DNA from: Pseudorhodoplanes sp049324435
GTDB taxonomy: Bacteria; Pseudomonadota; Alphaproteobacteria; Rhizobiales; Xanthobacteraceae
Assembly (NCBI GenBank): GCA_049324435.1
Contig: JBMOOQ010000009.1
Location: 1 to 64,000 of the forward strand
Reading direction: 5' to 3'
Length of the DNA stretch: 64,000 nucleotides
Position numbers and translations under genes: made by a program. Positions 1-8,494 of the stretch are shown here, piece after piece; position 1 is the stretch's first letter, and each line of letters begins with the position of its first letter. The notes below the pieces were generated by a model. The model made no database searches. It worked only from the letters and a program-made list of their open reading frames with translations, and was not told the origin of the DNA.

Positions 1-372
1 CGGCGCCGCCTGATGCGCCGGAGCGGCGGTCGGCGCGGCAGGTGCTGCGGCCGCCGGAGCCGGTTCGGGCTTCGGCGTCGCGGCTGCTTTCGGTTCGGGC
101 TTCGGTTCAGGTTTCGCAGCGGCGGGCGCGGGCGTTGCGATCGCATTCAGCGCGCCCTGACAGCCCGCCGAAACCTTGGCCTTGTTCTGCATCAGGCACT
201 CGAACGCCTCGCGGCCGCCGGGCGTTACGCTCGAACAATTGCGCATGAAATCGGAGCGGCAATTGCTGCGGATCGCATCCTGCTGCGCCTTGGTCGGCGC
301 CTGCGCGTGAGCCAGCGTCGCCGGCGCCACTGTCGCGAGAGCGGCGATCGCCAGCGCGTACCAGGTCTTCAT
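1..372 (-). CDS. Secreted cysteine-rich repeat protein (C-terminus cut by window edge)
   Basis: The reading frame is open from the ATG at 372 to the window edge, giving 124 residues with no stop. An N-terminal signal peptide ends near AHAQA (residues 20-25). It is followed by one four-cysteine module (C39, C46, C60, C72) with the spacing of the Cys_rich_FGFR/GLG1-type repeat seen in many Hyphomicrobiales secreted proteins, including the block EAFECLMQN. The rest is a Pro/Ala/Lys-rich tail with repeated PEPK units, probably unstructured. The next gene upstream on the same strand (413-1141) has two copies of the same module, so the two form a paralogous tandem. The product is probably periplasmic. 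Its function is unknown and I infer none. Confidence 0.75.
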   Translation of the reverse strand, partial: MKTWYALAIAALATVAPATLAHAQAPTKAQQDAIRSNCRSDFMRNCSSVTPGGREAFECLMQNKAKVSAGCQGALNAIATPAPAAAKPEPKPEPKAAATPKPEPAPAAAAPAAPTAAPAHQAAP

Positions 373-412
373 GCCGTTTCACTCCAGTCCGATGGATTTG
401 CCGACGGGTGCT

Positions 413-1141
413 TCAACGCTTGGCCAGCGCCTGTTTGCAGCGATTGGTCAGCGACGAATGATGGGACAGCAGGCATCTCAGCACGCGGCTCTGCCCGAAG
501 GTTACGCCCTGGCACAGCAGCGAATGATCCTCCTTGCAATGCCGGTTGACCCAGCGCGCTTCCTGGGTCGGGCGCATCGCCGGAAGCTTCAGATCGGGCG
601 CCTCGGATTCCTTGGCGCCCTCGGGCTGGGTGATGCGGTTGGTCGAAACCACACGCGGCGAGTCCGCGGTGCCGGCCGGCTGGGCCGGGGCGGTCGCTGC
701 GGCCGGTGCGGGCGCCGCTGCAGCCAAGGCTTTGCTGAGCGCGGCCTGGCAGGGCGGCGTATGCACGGCAAAATTAGGCCGCAGGCACTGCACCGACTCC
801 GCACTGCCTGGATTGACGCCGGCGCAGGTGCTCCGGATCTCTGCGCCGCATGCTGTGCGAACCTCCGGGAAGGGAACCGCGGCGGTGGCAGGACCGGCCT
901 TGGGCGCCGCCGGGGTGCTCGCCTTCTGCTGCGACGGCTGCTGCGGTTTCTTTGCCGGTGCCTGGGCTGGTTGCGGCGGGCGTGACGGTTGGGGCGGCGG
1001 TGGCGGAGGCGGTGCCTCCCGCTGCGGCTGCGGCCCGAAGAACGGAAAGAACTGCGCCCGCGCGGCATGGGGAGCCAGCATCAGCGCGATCACGCCCATG
1101 ACAAACCCCGCCGATCCGACCCTGAACCCTGTGCCCCGCAT
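413..1141 (-). CDS. Secreted protein with two cysteine-rich repeats
   Basis: This is a 242-residue protein. I chose the ATG at 1141 because it is preceded by a GAGGGG ribosome-binding site and starts a good signal peptide that ends near AARAQ. An in-frame start at 1252 would add residues that do not look like a leader. After the signal there is a Pro/Gln/Ala-rich linker of about 65 residues. A first Cys_rich_FGFR-like module (CGAEIRSTC ... CQAAL) follows, then another low-complexity stretch, and a second module (HCKEDHSLLC ... CKQALAKR) at the extreme C-terminus. It is probably a disulfide-bonded periplasmic protein. It lies directly upstream of a one-module paralogue at 1-372. No function can be assigned. 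Confidence 0.8.
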   Translation of the reverse strand: MRGTGFRVGSAGFVMGVIALMLAPHAARAQFFPFFGPQPQREAPPPPPPPQPSRPPQPAQAPAKKPQQPSQQKASTPAAPKAGPATAAVPFPEVRTACGAEIRSTCAGVNPGSAESVQCLRPNFAVHTPPCQAALSKALAAAAPAPAAATAPAQPAGTADSPRVVSTNRITQPEGAKESEAPDLKLPAMRPTQEARWVNRHCKEDHSLLCQGVTFGQSRVLRCLLSHHSSLTNRCKQALAKR

Positions 1142-1334
1142 CAGCCCCTCATCCTGCTTGTCTGGCCTCGTTCCCGGCGCCGCAGAATAGTCCGCCCGCA
1201 GCCTTGCGTCAGCCGTCACGATGCATGGTGTGGCGTTTGTCAGCCACGGCAAATCACACTATTTCTATTGGCACCGGCCGCGGCAGGATGCCCTGAGGGT
1301 TCCCAGCCCGCCGTGAATCGAGGAGTTCAAGCCC

Positions 1335-1577
1335 ATGCCTATGGATGCCGCCGAAATCGAGCGGCTGATCAAGGCCGGTATCCCGGATGCCGAGGTGTCG
1401 ATCCGCGACCTCGCCGGGGACGGAGACCATTATGCCGCCACTGTGCTCGCGGAAAGTTTCCGCGGCAAATCACGGGTGCAGCAGCATCAGCTCGTCTATC
1501 AGGCCCTGAAGGGGCAGATGGGCGGCGCGCTACATGCGCTCGCGCTCCAGACCGGGGTACCGGAGAATTCAGCCTGA
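1335..1577 (+). CDS. bolA: BolA/IbaG family protein
   Basis: This 80-residue protein has the full BolA fold pattern: an N-terminal helix with EIERLIKAGIPDA, a GDGDHYAA strand-turn, the FRGKSRVQQHQLVYQALKG segment with the conserved R..RH/Q-type surface, and a C-terminal helix. BolA proteins partner with CGFS monothiol glutaredoxins to bind a shared [2Fe-2S] cluster used in iron sensing and Fe-S trafficking. The neighbour 100 bp downstream is such a glutaredoxin, which is the standard alphaproteobacterial arrangement. The start has a GAGGAG ribosome-binding site about 9 nt upstream. The downstream spacing would allow co-transcription. Confidence 0.93.
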   Translation: MPMDAAEIERLIKAGIPDAEVSIRDLAGDGDHYAATVLAESFRGKSRVQQHQLVYQALKGQMGGALHALALQTGVPENSA

Positions 1578-1677
1578 GGTTCGGCTCCGGCTGTTGCAGC
1601 GCTCCGGGCCTGCCTATATCTGAACAATAGCAGCCGGCCGGATCGCCGCACGTGACCCGAAGGGATCGGATATTCCA

Positions 1678-2016
1678 ATGAGCATCAATGAGTTCATCGA
1701 CAGCCAGGTGAAGGGCAACGACGTCGTGCTTTTCATGAAGGGCACGCCGCAATTCCCGCAATGCGGCTTCTCCGGCCAGGTTGTGCAGATTCTCGATTAT
1801 CTGCAGGTGCCCTATAAGGGGATCAACGTTCTGGAATCGGGCGAATTGCGCGAAGGCATCAAGCAATATTCGCAATGGCCCACGATTCCGCAGCTCTACA
1901 TCAAGGGCGAGTTCGTCGGCGGCTGCGATATCGTGCGCGAGATGTTCCAGGCCGGCGAGTTGCAAAGCCTGATGCTGGAAAAGGGTCTGCCGGTGCAGGG
2001 CAAGGCGATCGCGTAA
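1678..2016 (+). CDS. grxD: Monothiol glutaredoxin, Grx4 family
   Basis: A 112-residue single-domain glutaredoxin with the monothiol active site C29-G-F-S, preceded by the conserved KGTP (K21) that contacts glutathione. It also has WPTIPQLYI, with the cis-Pro, and GGCDI near the C-terminus that completes the glutathione site. CGFS glutaredoxins coordinate a [2Fe-2S] cluster as homodimers or with BolA and deliver it to client proteins. They are poor thiol reductases. The length is typical of the family. It lies immediately downstream of bolA on the same strand, so the pair probably makes the BolA-Grx4 complex. Confidence 0.96.
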   Translation: MSINEFIDSQVKGNDVVLFMKGTPQFPQCGFSGQVVQILDYLQVPYKGINVLESGELREGIKQYSQWPTIPQLYIKGEFVGGCDIVREMFQAGELQSLMLEKGLPVQGKAIA

Positions 2017-2041
2017 CGCCGGGCGTTTGCGCGGGACCGGC

Positions 2042-2464
2042 TCAGGACGGCCGGAACGGCTCGCACTTTGCTTTTGTTGCAAAACGCTGGTCGAAATCGA
2101 GTGTGCCGCCCGCCATCGGAATGGTGGCGGGCTTAAGCCCTTTGCGGGTGAACTGGGTCATGATGATCGCGGTGTTGTCCTTGGTCGAACGCAGCCGCAC
2201 CGGCTCGATGACCTTGCCCTTCTGCGCGCCGGAACGATCGAGCGCATAGAGCCCGTTCACCGTACCGCCGAGACCTTGCTTCTCGACATTGCGTTTGGTC
2301 AGCAGCGATTGCGGGACGAAGATTTCCATCGTTGCATCCGCCCCCTGGCACACGAACACCCTTGCCATCGGCACGTCGAGAAACAGGCCGCCTGAGATTG
2401 CGGGGTCGGCCGTCGACAGGGCGCCTGTGAGTGTGATCGTGAAGAGGATCCGTCTGAACATCAT
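2042..2464 (-). CDS. Secreted protein of unknown function
   Basis: A 140-residue protein with a short N-terminal hydrophobic signal that ends around ADPAISG. The start is set by a near-perfect Shine-Dalgarno (AAGGAGGT) 8 nt before the first of two consecutive ATGs. The mature part has no low-complexity sequence, two cysteines (one in VFVCQG, one in the C-terminal KCEPF) and a mostly beta-strand character. I do not recognise the family. It is downstream of, and convergent with, grxD, and follows the autotransporter gene on the same strand after about 120 bp. It is probably periplasmic. Confidence 0.7.
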   Translation of the reverse strand: MMFRRILFTITLTGALSTADPAISGGLFLDVPMARVFVCQGADATMEIFVPQSLLTKRNVEKQGLGGTVNGLYALDRSGAQKGKVIEPVRLRSTKDNTAIIMTQFTRKGLKPATIPMAGGTLDFDQRFATKAKCEPFRPS

Positions 2465-2581
2465 GTCGGTGCACCTCCTTATTGCGAATGCTAGGGGAGG
2501 GCGCTGGCCGATGCACGTTATCGCCGCTGCACAAGCACGTGAAGCGGTTCCCGGGACGGGCGGCGGCCGAGCCGCAATGTC

Positions 2582-5383
2582 CTAGAAGCGTTTGACCGCT
2601 CTGCCCTTGATGCCGTGCTCGCTGGCACTGCCGGCATACTGGCCGGAATAGCTGATTCCAACGGCGACGTCGTTCGACCAGGCCGTGTCCAGTCCGGCTT
2701 CGAGAACGAGTGCATCGCGTGCGATCGGCACGCCGGTGATCGTGAATGGCGTTCCGCCAGCAAAGGCGAGTTCTGCGATCGGCGTCACGCCATTGAATGC
2801 GTGACGCCAGCCCAGGCCGCCCTTCAGGATTGTCGCGCTCCAGGTGGTCGTGATCGGCAGCGACGCACGGATGCCGAGCGTCGAGAAAGTCGTATCCGTA
2901 TCGGCTGCAAGTCCCGTCAGCGCGGCAGCGCCTCCGGTCTCGGTGAAACCATCCGTCCTCACACGCACATAGGCGAGCCCGGCATAGGGTTCAAGCCCCG
3001 CGATCTTGTAATCCTGCGTGTAGCCGACTTCGCCGAAGATTTGGGTGGTGCGGCCGTCATAGCCGCCCTTGGCGCTGTTGCTCAAACCCGGAAAGACGAC
3101 ATTGCGCGTGGTCTCGATGCTGTGCCACGCCTGCGCGATGCCGGTCCGCAATGCGAAAGGGCCATTGAAAAGCCCCGCGTAGCCGGCGAGTGTGTAACTG
3201 TCGATACTGGCCGATGAATTGCGGTCGCCGACACCGACGCTTTGGGCCTGATAGGCGCCGGCGAGACCGGCGCGCAGGGCTGTGCCGAACGCGCCGGCGA
3301 TCGTCTTGTCGATCCCCGACACGAAGCCACCCATGCGGGTCGATGTGGCGGCCGCGTTGCCGTCGCCGTCGAGCTTGCCCCAGTTGCCGAAGGCATTGCC
3401 CCAGAGTGCGAAGCTTCGGTCGAGCACACGTTCGGCCTTGGTCGCGAGCGGAGGCGGCACTGCAGCCTTCACCTTGCCTTTCTTGCGCGCTGCATAGGCG
3501 AGGGCATTGTCGTCGCTCTCCTCAGCATAGTTCGACAAGACTTGCGGGCCGCCGGAGCTTGCTACGTTCCCGAATTGCCGCAACCGCTGAAGGATTCCGT
3601 CGCGAACAAAGCGGCTGTCGTCGAGCAGCACGCCGCGTAATGAAGCGTGGATTTCGCCTGACAGTTGATCGAATGCGTGGCGCGCGGTCGGAGCATCGAG
3701 AGCGAGAATCGCGTCGAAGACGGGATTGCCCATTCCGAGCCGCTGCACGCCGCTTGCAGCGGCTTTCTGGTTCGGGGTTTGCGCGACGGACTGGAAATCG
3801 GCGATGACCTGCGTGATATCGAGATAGACGTTGTTTGGGTCGTAGAACAACCCAAACTCCAGGAAGGGCATGTTGTCGGTGAGCGCTGCATAGGTCCCGG
3901 TGACACCGCCGGACGCGGTGAGAATCGTGTAGCGCTGTCCGGCGGCATAGGTACCGGGGGCCGCGATGACATTGACCGTCCCGCCGAGAAGGCTTGCAGC
4001 CCCCGTGACGTTGATGAGGTCGGACGCGGGTGCCGCGCTGATCTCGACCCTGTAGGTCGAGCCTGCCGCCTGTGTATAGGGACCGACGATGTTCAGCGTG
4101 CCGATCGAGTTGCCCGGCGCGATCGTGCCATTGACGGTGACCGCGCCGGTGACAGTGCCTGTGCCGCCGAGCGTGCCGCCGTTCTGCACGGTGACCGTCG
4201 GGCTCGTCAGGCTTCCGTTCACCTGAAGGACGCCGCTTTGCACAGCCGCGCTGACCGAGAATGTCCCGGTGCCGGTCAAACTCCAGTTTGTGCCCTGCAT
4301 CGAGACGGTCTCGAAATTCAGGAACTTTGAGATACTTTCGGCGCCGGTACCGTTCAAAATGAGATTGTCGGTATTGGCCCCGCCCAGCACGTTGCCGTTC
4401 AGCACCGAGCCGGTATTCAGGCGCAGCGTATGCGTTGCGGCAAAGGCGGCACCGCCGCCTCCGGCGAAGCTAATGGCGTTCACCGCGCCGCTGATCGTGC
4501 CGCTGTTGGTGATGTCGGCGTTTGAATTGTTGCGGATCAGGATGCCGTGCGAGGTGGTCGAGCCGATCGTGCCGGAGTTCACGAATATGCCGCCGGCAAG
4601 AGCTTCGACGGCTGCGCCGCGCCGCGAGGTAAGCGAGCCGGCATTGTCGAAGGTGAAGGGCGTGGTCGCGCTGCCATAAAGCCCGTTGTAGTCACCGAAG
4701 ATCACGCCGCTCGCGGTATTGGTGAAGGTCGAGGGGCCGCCCTGCATCAGTACTCCGGTGCTGAATCCGGTTGTGCGCGTGGCGCTGATGGTGCCGCTAT
4801 TGACGAGCGTGCGCGATGTGCCTTGGCCAATGGAAGCGGCATTCAGGCCGTCTGCCGTCTGGATCGTCGCGCCGGCATGGTTGGTCAGCGTGCCACCAAA
4901 GCGCATTGTAACGCCTTCGCCAAAGCCGCCGGTAATGGTGCCGAAATTGTCGATCGTCGCCGGCCCTCCATTGATCGGATCGCCGGTAATCACGCCGCTG
5001 GCGGTGCCGTCGATCCTTCCGGACGCGTTGTTGATGACGGCACCTCCGAGGCCCAGCACGAGACTGTTGAACCCGTTCACGGTGCCGTCATTGGTAACGG
5101 ACCAGGGTTGCGTGGTCGCGCTGATGCCGCCCGATACGGTGACACCCGGAAAGACGCGCGCCGTCGTGCCGGTGAAGCTATCGAGATTGACGCTCGCGGT
5201 GTCGGTGGTGATGTCGACATCGGCGGCGCGAGCCTCGCCCGCTGGAAGGGCCACCACAACAATTGCCGCGGAGCAAAGCGCGGCGCTGCGGATGGCGGCC
5301 AAGGCGGATCGGAATTCGCAGGGATGAAAAAGGCGCTTCTTCAAGCGAACAGATTGCGACGAGACTTGTCCAATCACCGCCAT
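2582..5383 (-). CDS. Autotransporter (type Va secreted beta-helix protein)
   Basis: About 933 residues. The long basic N-terminus and late hydrophobic stretch ending at GEARA fit the extended signal peptide of autotransporters. The passenger (about residues 60-530) consists of degenerate repeats rich in G, N, T and S, such as NSGTISG and TVQNGGTLGGTGTVTG, typical of a right-handed beta-helix. The motif GGTLGGTGTV and the following APGNSIGTL are the PATR/autotransporter-associated signature. The last ~280 residues form the outer-membrane beta-barrel: alternating aromatic strands, FGEVGYT, EPYAGLAY, and a terminal phenylalanine in RAVKRF. The ATG at 5383 was preferred over a TTG at 5401. The upstream neighbour is a LuxR-type regulator, and an 18-bp dyad lies just ahead of this gene. 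Confidence 0.92.
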   Translation of the reverse strand: MAVIGQVSSQSVRLKKRLFHPCEFRSALAAIRSAALCSAAIVVVALPAGEARAADVDITTDTASVNLDSFTGTTARVFPGVTVSGGISATTQPWSVTNDGTVNGFNSLVLGLGGAVINNASGRIDGTASGVITGDPINGGPATIDNFGTITGGFGEGVTMRFGGTLTNHAGATIQTADGLNAASIGQGTSRTLVNSGTISATRTTGFSTGVLMQGGPSTFTNTASGVIFGDYNGLYGSATTPFTFDNAGSLTSRRGAAVEALAGGIFVNSGTIGSTTSHGILIRNNSNADITNSGTISGAVNAISFAGGGGAAFAATHTLRLNTGSVLNGNVLGGANTDNLILNGTGAESISKFLNFETVSMQGTNWSLTGTGTFSVSAAVQSGVLQVNGSLTSPTVTVQNGGTLGGTGTVTGAVTVNGTIAPGNSIGTLNIVGPYTQAAGSTYRVEISAAPASDLINVTGAASLLGGTVNVIAAPGTYAAGQRYTILTASGGVTGTYAALTDNMPFLEFGLFYDPNNVYLDITQVIADFQSVAQTPNQKAAASGVQRLGMGNPVFDAILALDAPTARHAFDQLSGEIHASLRGVLLDDSRFVRDGILQRLRQFGNVASSGGPQVLSNYAEESDDNALAYAARKKGKVKAAVPPPLATKAERVLDRSFALWGNAFGNWGKLDGDGNAAATSTRMGGFVSGIDKTIAGAFGTALRAGLAGAYQAQSVGVGDRNSSASIDSYTLAGYAGLFNGPFALRTGIAQAWHSIETTRNVVFPGLSNSAKGGYDGRTTQIFGEVGYTQDYKIAGLEPYAGLAYVRVRTDGFTETGGAAALTGLAADTDTTFSTLGIRASLPITTTWSATILKGGLGWRHAFNGVTPIAELAFAGGTPFTITGVPIARDALVLEAGLDTAWSNDVAVGISYSGQYAGSASEHGIKGRAVKRF

Positions 5384-5438
5384 CCCCCCAACGCCAATCA
5401 ACGTCAGGGCAGGTAACCGGGACCGGAAGCAACGCGCA

Positions 5439-5456
5439 CCTAGTCGATCAACTAGG
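5439..5456. promoter_or_regulatory. lux-box-like inverted repeat upstream of the autotransporter
   Basis: The 18-bp sequence CCTAGTCGATCAACTAGG has eight of nine complementary pairs around a central GATC. Its length, dyad symmetry and CT...GATC...AG layout resemble lux boxes bound by LuxR-type regulators. It lies between the 3' end of the LuxR-type gene (5477) and the autotransporter start (5383), about 55 nt upstream of the chosen ATG. This is where an operator for activation of the autotransporter would be expected. Binding is inferred and not shown. Confidence 0.5.
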
Positions 5457-5476
5457 GCGGGCGCGTTCTCCCGTCT

Positions 5477-6193
5477 TCAGATCAGCCCGTGCAGCACGAG
5501 CACAGCGACCGCTTCGGTCCGCGTGGTCTTGTTGAGCTTCTTCTTCGCACCCTCGACATGGAAATGCACCGTCGAAGGCGAGATGCCCAAAACCTGGCCA
5601 ATTTCCCAATTGGTCTTCCCGATCGCGACCCAGCGCATGCACTCGAGTTCGCGCGGGGTCAGTTTGGGCAAGTCCGGCGACAGGCCGAAGCCGATTTCCT
5701 TGCGGCACCGGTTGTGGATCGCATGCCCGCTCAGTTCGAGAAAAGCGCGGTCGCGGGGGCCAAGTTCGACGACCTGCATGGTCGCGATCGACACCAGCCC
5801 CTGATAACCGGACGGTCCGTGCACCGGGATGCCCATCACTTCGGTCCAGCCGAATTGGCGGGTGATCTCATAGATTTCGCGGCCACGGGGCGTCAGTTGC
5901 TGTTTTTGCTCCAGTTCGCTCCACAGATAGCTTTCCACCGTCCGCTGCGATTCCTGCACGAAAGGATCGTCCGGGAAAAAGTTCTGCTGCGTATAGATGT
6001 CGATCCAGGCCTGCGGCCAGGAGTTGAAGAAGAAGCGGTAGGTGCGGGCGTTGCCGATGCCGATCCAGGCGCCGCAGGCGCAGGACGTGAAACCAAACGC
6101 CTCGATCGTTCTGTGGAATTCCTCAATGAGGGCGGCAAGGTCGGTGGCGGTCGTGCAGCGATCAAGAAAGGACAGCGCGCGTTCAAATCGCAT
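5477..6193 (-). CDS. LuxR-type quorum-sensing regulator (AHL-binding, solo)
   Basis: 238 residues. The N-terminal autoinducer-binding domain (about 1-160) keeps the acyl-homoserine-lactone pocket: W63, Y67, D76-P77 and W91 have exactly the spacing of TraR W57, Y61, D70-P71 and W85. The C-terminal GerE-type HTH begins at LTPRELECMRW and includes the recognition-helix region STVHFHVEGAKKKL. I chose the ATG at 6193. The frame is open to 6280, but that extension runs through the rpsD terminator. No luxI-type synthase gene is visible in the window, so this is a LuxR solo here. It sits upstream of the autotransporter on the same strand, and a lux-box-like dyad lies between them. Confidence 0.9.
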   Translation of the reverse strand: MRFERALSFLDRCTTATDLAALIEEFHRTIEAFGFTSCACGAWIGIGNARTYRFFFNSWPQAWIDIYTQQNFFPDDPFVQESQRTVESYLWSELEQKQQLTPRGREIYEITRQFGWTEVMGIPVHGPSGYQGLVSIATMQVVELGPRDRAFLELSGHAIHNRCRKEIGFGLSPDLPKLTPRELECMRWVAIGKTNWEIGQVLGISPSTVHFHVEGAKKKLNKTTRTEAVAVLVLHGLI

Positions 6194-6239
6194 CGGGTGC
6201 AAATCGATTTGTAAAAATCCGTGGCGGCATGGTCCGACA

Positions 6240-6269
6240 AAAAACAAAAGCCGCCAAGAGGCGGCTTTT
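6240..6269 (-). terminator. Rho-independent terminator of rpsD
   Basis: A perfect 10-bp stem with a four-base loop (AAAAGCCGCC / GGCGGCTTTT, 6246-6269) lies about 27 nt after the rpsD stop. On the minus strand it is followed by a T-rich run. It separates rpsD from the downstream LuxR-type gene. Confidence 0.9.
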
Positions 6270-6295
6270 GGACTCTCCAATGCTGCGACGTTTTG

Positions 6296-6913
6296 TCAGC
6301 GCGAATAGAATTCGACCACCAGATGCGGTTCCATCTGGACCGGGTAGGGAACCTCGGTCAGCGTCGGGATGCGCAGAAACTTTGCGGTCTTCTTATTCTG
6401 GTCGACCTCGATATAGTCCGGGATGTCGCGCTCGGCGAGCGCCATCGCCTCGATGACCAGCGCCATCTCCTTCGACTTGTCCTTCACCTCGATCACGTCG
6501 CCGACCTTGACCTGATAGCTCGGGATGTTGACCCGGCGGCCGTTCACCTTGACGTGGCCGTGGTTGACGAACTGGCGGGCGGCGAAGATCGTCGGCACGA
6601 ACTTGGCGCGATAGACCACAGCATCGAGACGGCGCTCCAGGAGGCCGATCAGGTTTGCACCTGAGTCGCCGCGCAGGCGGATCGCTTCGGTGTAGATCGC
6701 CCGGAACTGCTTTTCCGACATGTCGCCGTAATAGCCCTTGAGCTTCTGCTTGGCGCGCAGCTGGACGCCGTAGTCGGAGAGCTTGCCCTTGCGGCGCTGG
6801 CCGTGCTGGCCGGGACCGTATTCACGCCGGTTAACCGGGCTCTTGGGCCGGCCCCAGACGTTCTCGCCCATACGGCGGTCGAGCTTGTATTTTGCTTCAG
6901 TGCGCTTGGTCAT
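6296..6913 (-). CDS. rpsD: 30S ribosomal protein S4
   Basis: 205 residues, the usual alphaproteobacterial length. It has the diagnostic blocks YKLDRRMGENVWG near the N-terminus, GQHGQRRKGKLSDYG, the S4 RNA-binding domain with RLDAVVYRA and RQFVNHGHVKVNGRRVN, and a C-terminus ending in EFYSR. S4 nucleates assembly of the 30S body by binding the 16S rRNA 5' domain. The ATG at 6913 has an AAGAGGA ribosome-binding site. A longer in-frame start at 7093 would add an unconserved basic extension and was rejected. The gene stands alone, not in the alpha operon, as is usual in this order, and is followed by a strong terminator. Confidence 0.98.
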   Translation of the reverse strand: MTKRTEAKYKLDRRMGENVWGRPKSPVNRREYGPGQHGQRRKGKLSDYGVQLRAKQKLKGYYGDMSEKQFRAIYTEAIRLRGDSGANLIGLLERRLDAVVYRAKFVPTIFAARQFVNHGHVKVNGRRVNIPSYQVKVGDVIEVKDKSKEMALVIEAMALAERDIPDYIEVDQNKKTAKFLRIPTLTEVPYPVQMEPHLVVEFYSR

Positions 6914-7108
6914 CGCGTCCTCTTGAAATTGACCAGTTGAGGAAACGCGCCCTCCTCTGTGCCGGTGAAACCGCCACTGACAGGCCCTTCGGCCAAAGCG
7001 GATGGCCGGAACCACGGGTCGCGAAACGAGGAACGGCCCCAAAACGGGGCCGGACCGCGGGCGGGTTGTAGGGGGGCGCCTCCCGGAAGTCAATCCGCGT
7101 GTTGCAGG

Positions 7109-7681
7109 TCAGCCCGCGGTCCGGGCGACCCTGCAGGCATTCGAATGGACCTTTGCGGACAGGATTTCGATTTTCACCTTTCCGACCGCGGCTGTGGTGG
7201 TGATGGCGCCGGCCCCTTCCTCCTTCGAGAATGGCGCCTCGACGGTGCATGTCAGCCCTGACGGCCCGCGTTTGAACGCGATCGTAATCTTGCGTCCGCC
7301 CTTGTCGAACGTCTGCAGCCGCACCAGCTGGCCCTGATCGAACAGCCAGACCAGTTCCCCATGACGCCATTTTCGCGGCCGGTTCAGCTCCGCAGTCAGG
7401 GTGGCCACGTCGACGCCGACCTCACGCCCGTTCGGGGCGACGATCTGAACGCGGTGTTCCTGATCGATGCGATTGCCCGGGCCGATCTTCAGGGTGACAG
7501 TCTGGCGGTTCTCATTGGTGAGAACGCGGTTCTCCTCAATGCGGCGGATGGTTTGAGAATAGGTGAACGAAGCTATGACGGTCTGGCCGTCGAGGTCGGA
7601 AAAGGTGACGTCCCGGGCCTGCGCCAGTGCAGGGATCGCAATCAGCGCAGCAAATCCCGTTGCGATTGTGCGCGGTCCCAT
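7109..7681 (-). CDS. Secreted protein of unknown function
   Basis: 190 residues. A signal peptide (to about ALAQA, residue 22) precedes a mature region with a motif-free, strand-rich look. It has two cysteines (LTCTVE and NACRV) that could form one disulfide, and repeated I/V-K patterns. The start ATG at 7681 has a GGAG ribosome-binding site, and the longer frame to 7849 overlaps murI. The product is probably periplasmic. I do not recognise the family. The gene is directly downstream of murI on the same strand with a 16-bp gap, so they may be co-transcribed. Confidence 0.75.
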   Translation of the reverse strand: MGPRTIATGFAALIAIPALAQARDVTFSDLDGQTVIASFTYSQTIRRIEENRVLTNENRQTVTLKIGPGNRIDQEHRVQIVAPNGREVGVDVATLTAELNRPRKWRHGELVWLFDQGQLVRLQTFDKGGRKITIAFKRGPSGLTCTVEAPFSKEEGAGAITTTAAVGKVKIEILSAKVHSNACRVARTAG

Positions 7682-7697
7682 TTTGCAAGCTCCGCCT

Positions 7698-8477
7698 TCA
7701 ACTGAACCGTGCGAACACCGCCTCCAGCGCCGGCCCGGGCCGTTGGCCCGAGGTGAATACGAATTGCGATCCGGCCTTGGCCAAGGCTGGCACAGCCGGC
7801 CCAAGCAAGTCCACCACCCTTCGTGCAATCGCAGGCGCCGGATCGACAAGCCTGACCGGCCACGGTGCGAGCCGGGTCAGGTGTTCGCTGAGGAGCGGGT
7901 AGTGTGTGCAGGCCATCACGATCGTATCGGTGCGCAGACCGTCGCGCTGCACAAAGCACGGTGCGATCTCGTCGGCGATATCGGCGTCATCGACCGCTTC
8001 GCCGCGCAACTGTGCCTCGGCAAGCACCGCGAGCCGCCGCGACCCGACCAGCGTCACGTCGCAGCCCTGTCCGAAATCTGCGATCAGCTTCTTCGTGTAT
8101 TCGCGGGTTACGGTCGCTTCGGTGCCGAGCACCGAGACGAGGCGTGTTTGCGACGCGGCGCAGGCCGGCTTGATCGCGGGCACCGTGCCGACGAACGGCA
8201 CCGAAAAGTGTGCGCGCAGATCGGACAGGACGAGCGTCGACGCCGTATTGCAGGCGATGACGACGAGATCGGGCCGATGCGCATCGATCAGCGCTCCGAT
8301 GACGGAAATGACACGTCCGCTCAGTTCGCCCTCGGACAGCCGTCCATAGGGGAAACCTGCGTCATCCGCCGCGTACACGAAGCGCGCATCGGGCCGCAGC
8401 GGCACGATCTCGCGGAACACGGTCAGTCCGCCGAGTCCGGAATCGAAGATCAGGATGGTGGGCGATGCTGGCTTCAA
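7698..8477 (-). CDS. murI: Glutamate racemase
   Basis: 259 residues. It interconverts L- and D-glutamate for peptidoglycan precursors in the cytoplasm. It has the N-terminal FDSGLGGL block (D12, S13), PYG at 44-46, the first catalytic cysteine C76 in ACNTAS and the second in ACTHYP in the C-terminal half. These are the two general acid/base thiols of the family. The first codon is TTG at 8477, with an AGGG-type ribosome-binding site. No ATG lies between it and the conserved IFDSGLGG block, so a TTG start is likely. An aspartate dehydrogenase gene lies 17 bp upstream on the same strand. Confidence 0.96.
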   Translation of the reverse strand: MKPASPTILIFDSGLGGLTVFREIVPLRPDARFVYAADDAGFPYGRLSEGELSGRVISVIGALIDAHRPDLVVIACNTASTLVLSDLRAHFSVPFVGTVPAIKPACAASQTRLVSVLGTEATVTREYTKKLIADFGQGCDVTLVGSRRLAVLAEAQLRGEAVDDADIADEIAPCFVQRDGLRTDTIVMACTHYPLLSEHLTRLAPWPVRLVDPAPAIARRVVDLLGPAVPALAKAGSQFVFTSGQRPGPALEAVFARFS

Positions 8478-8494
8478 GGTCGTGCCCTAAGCCG

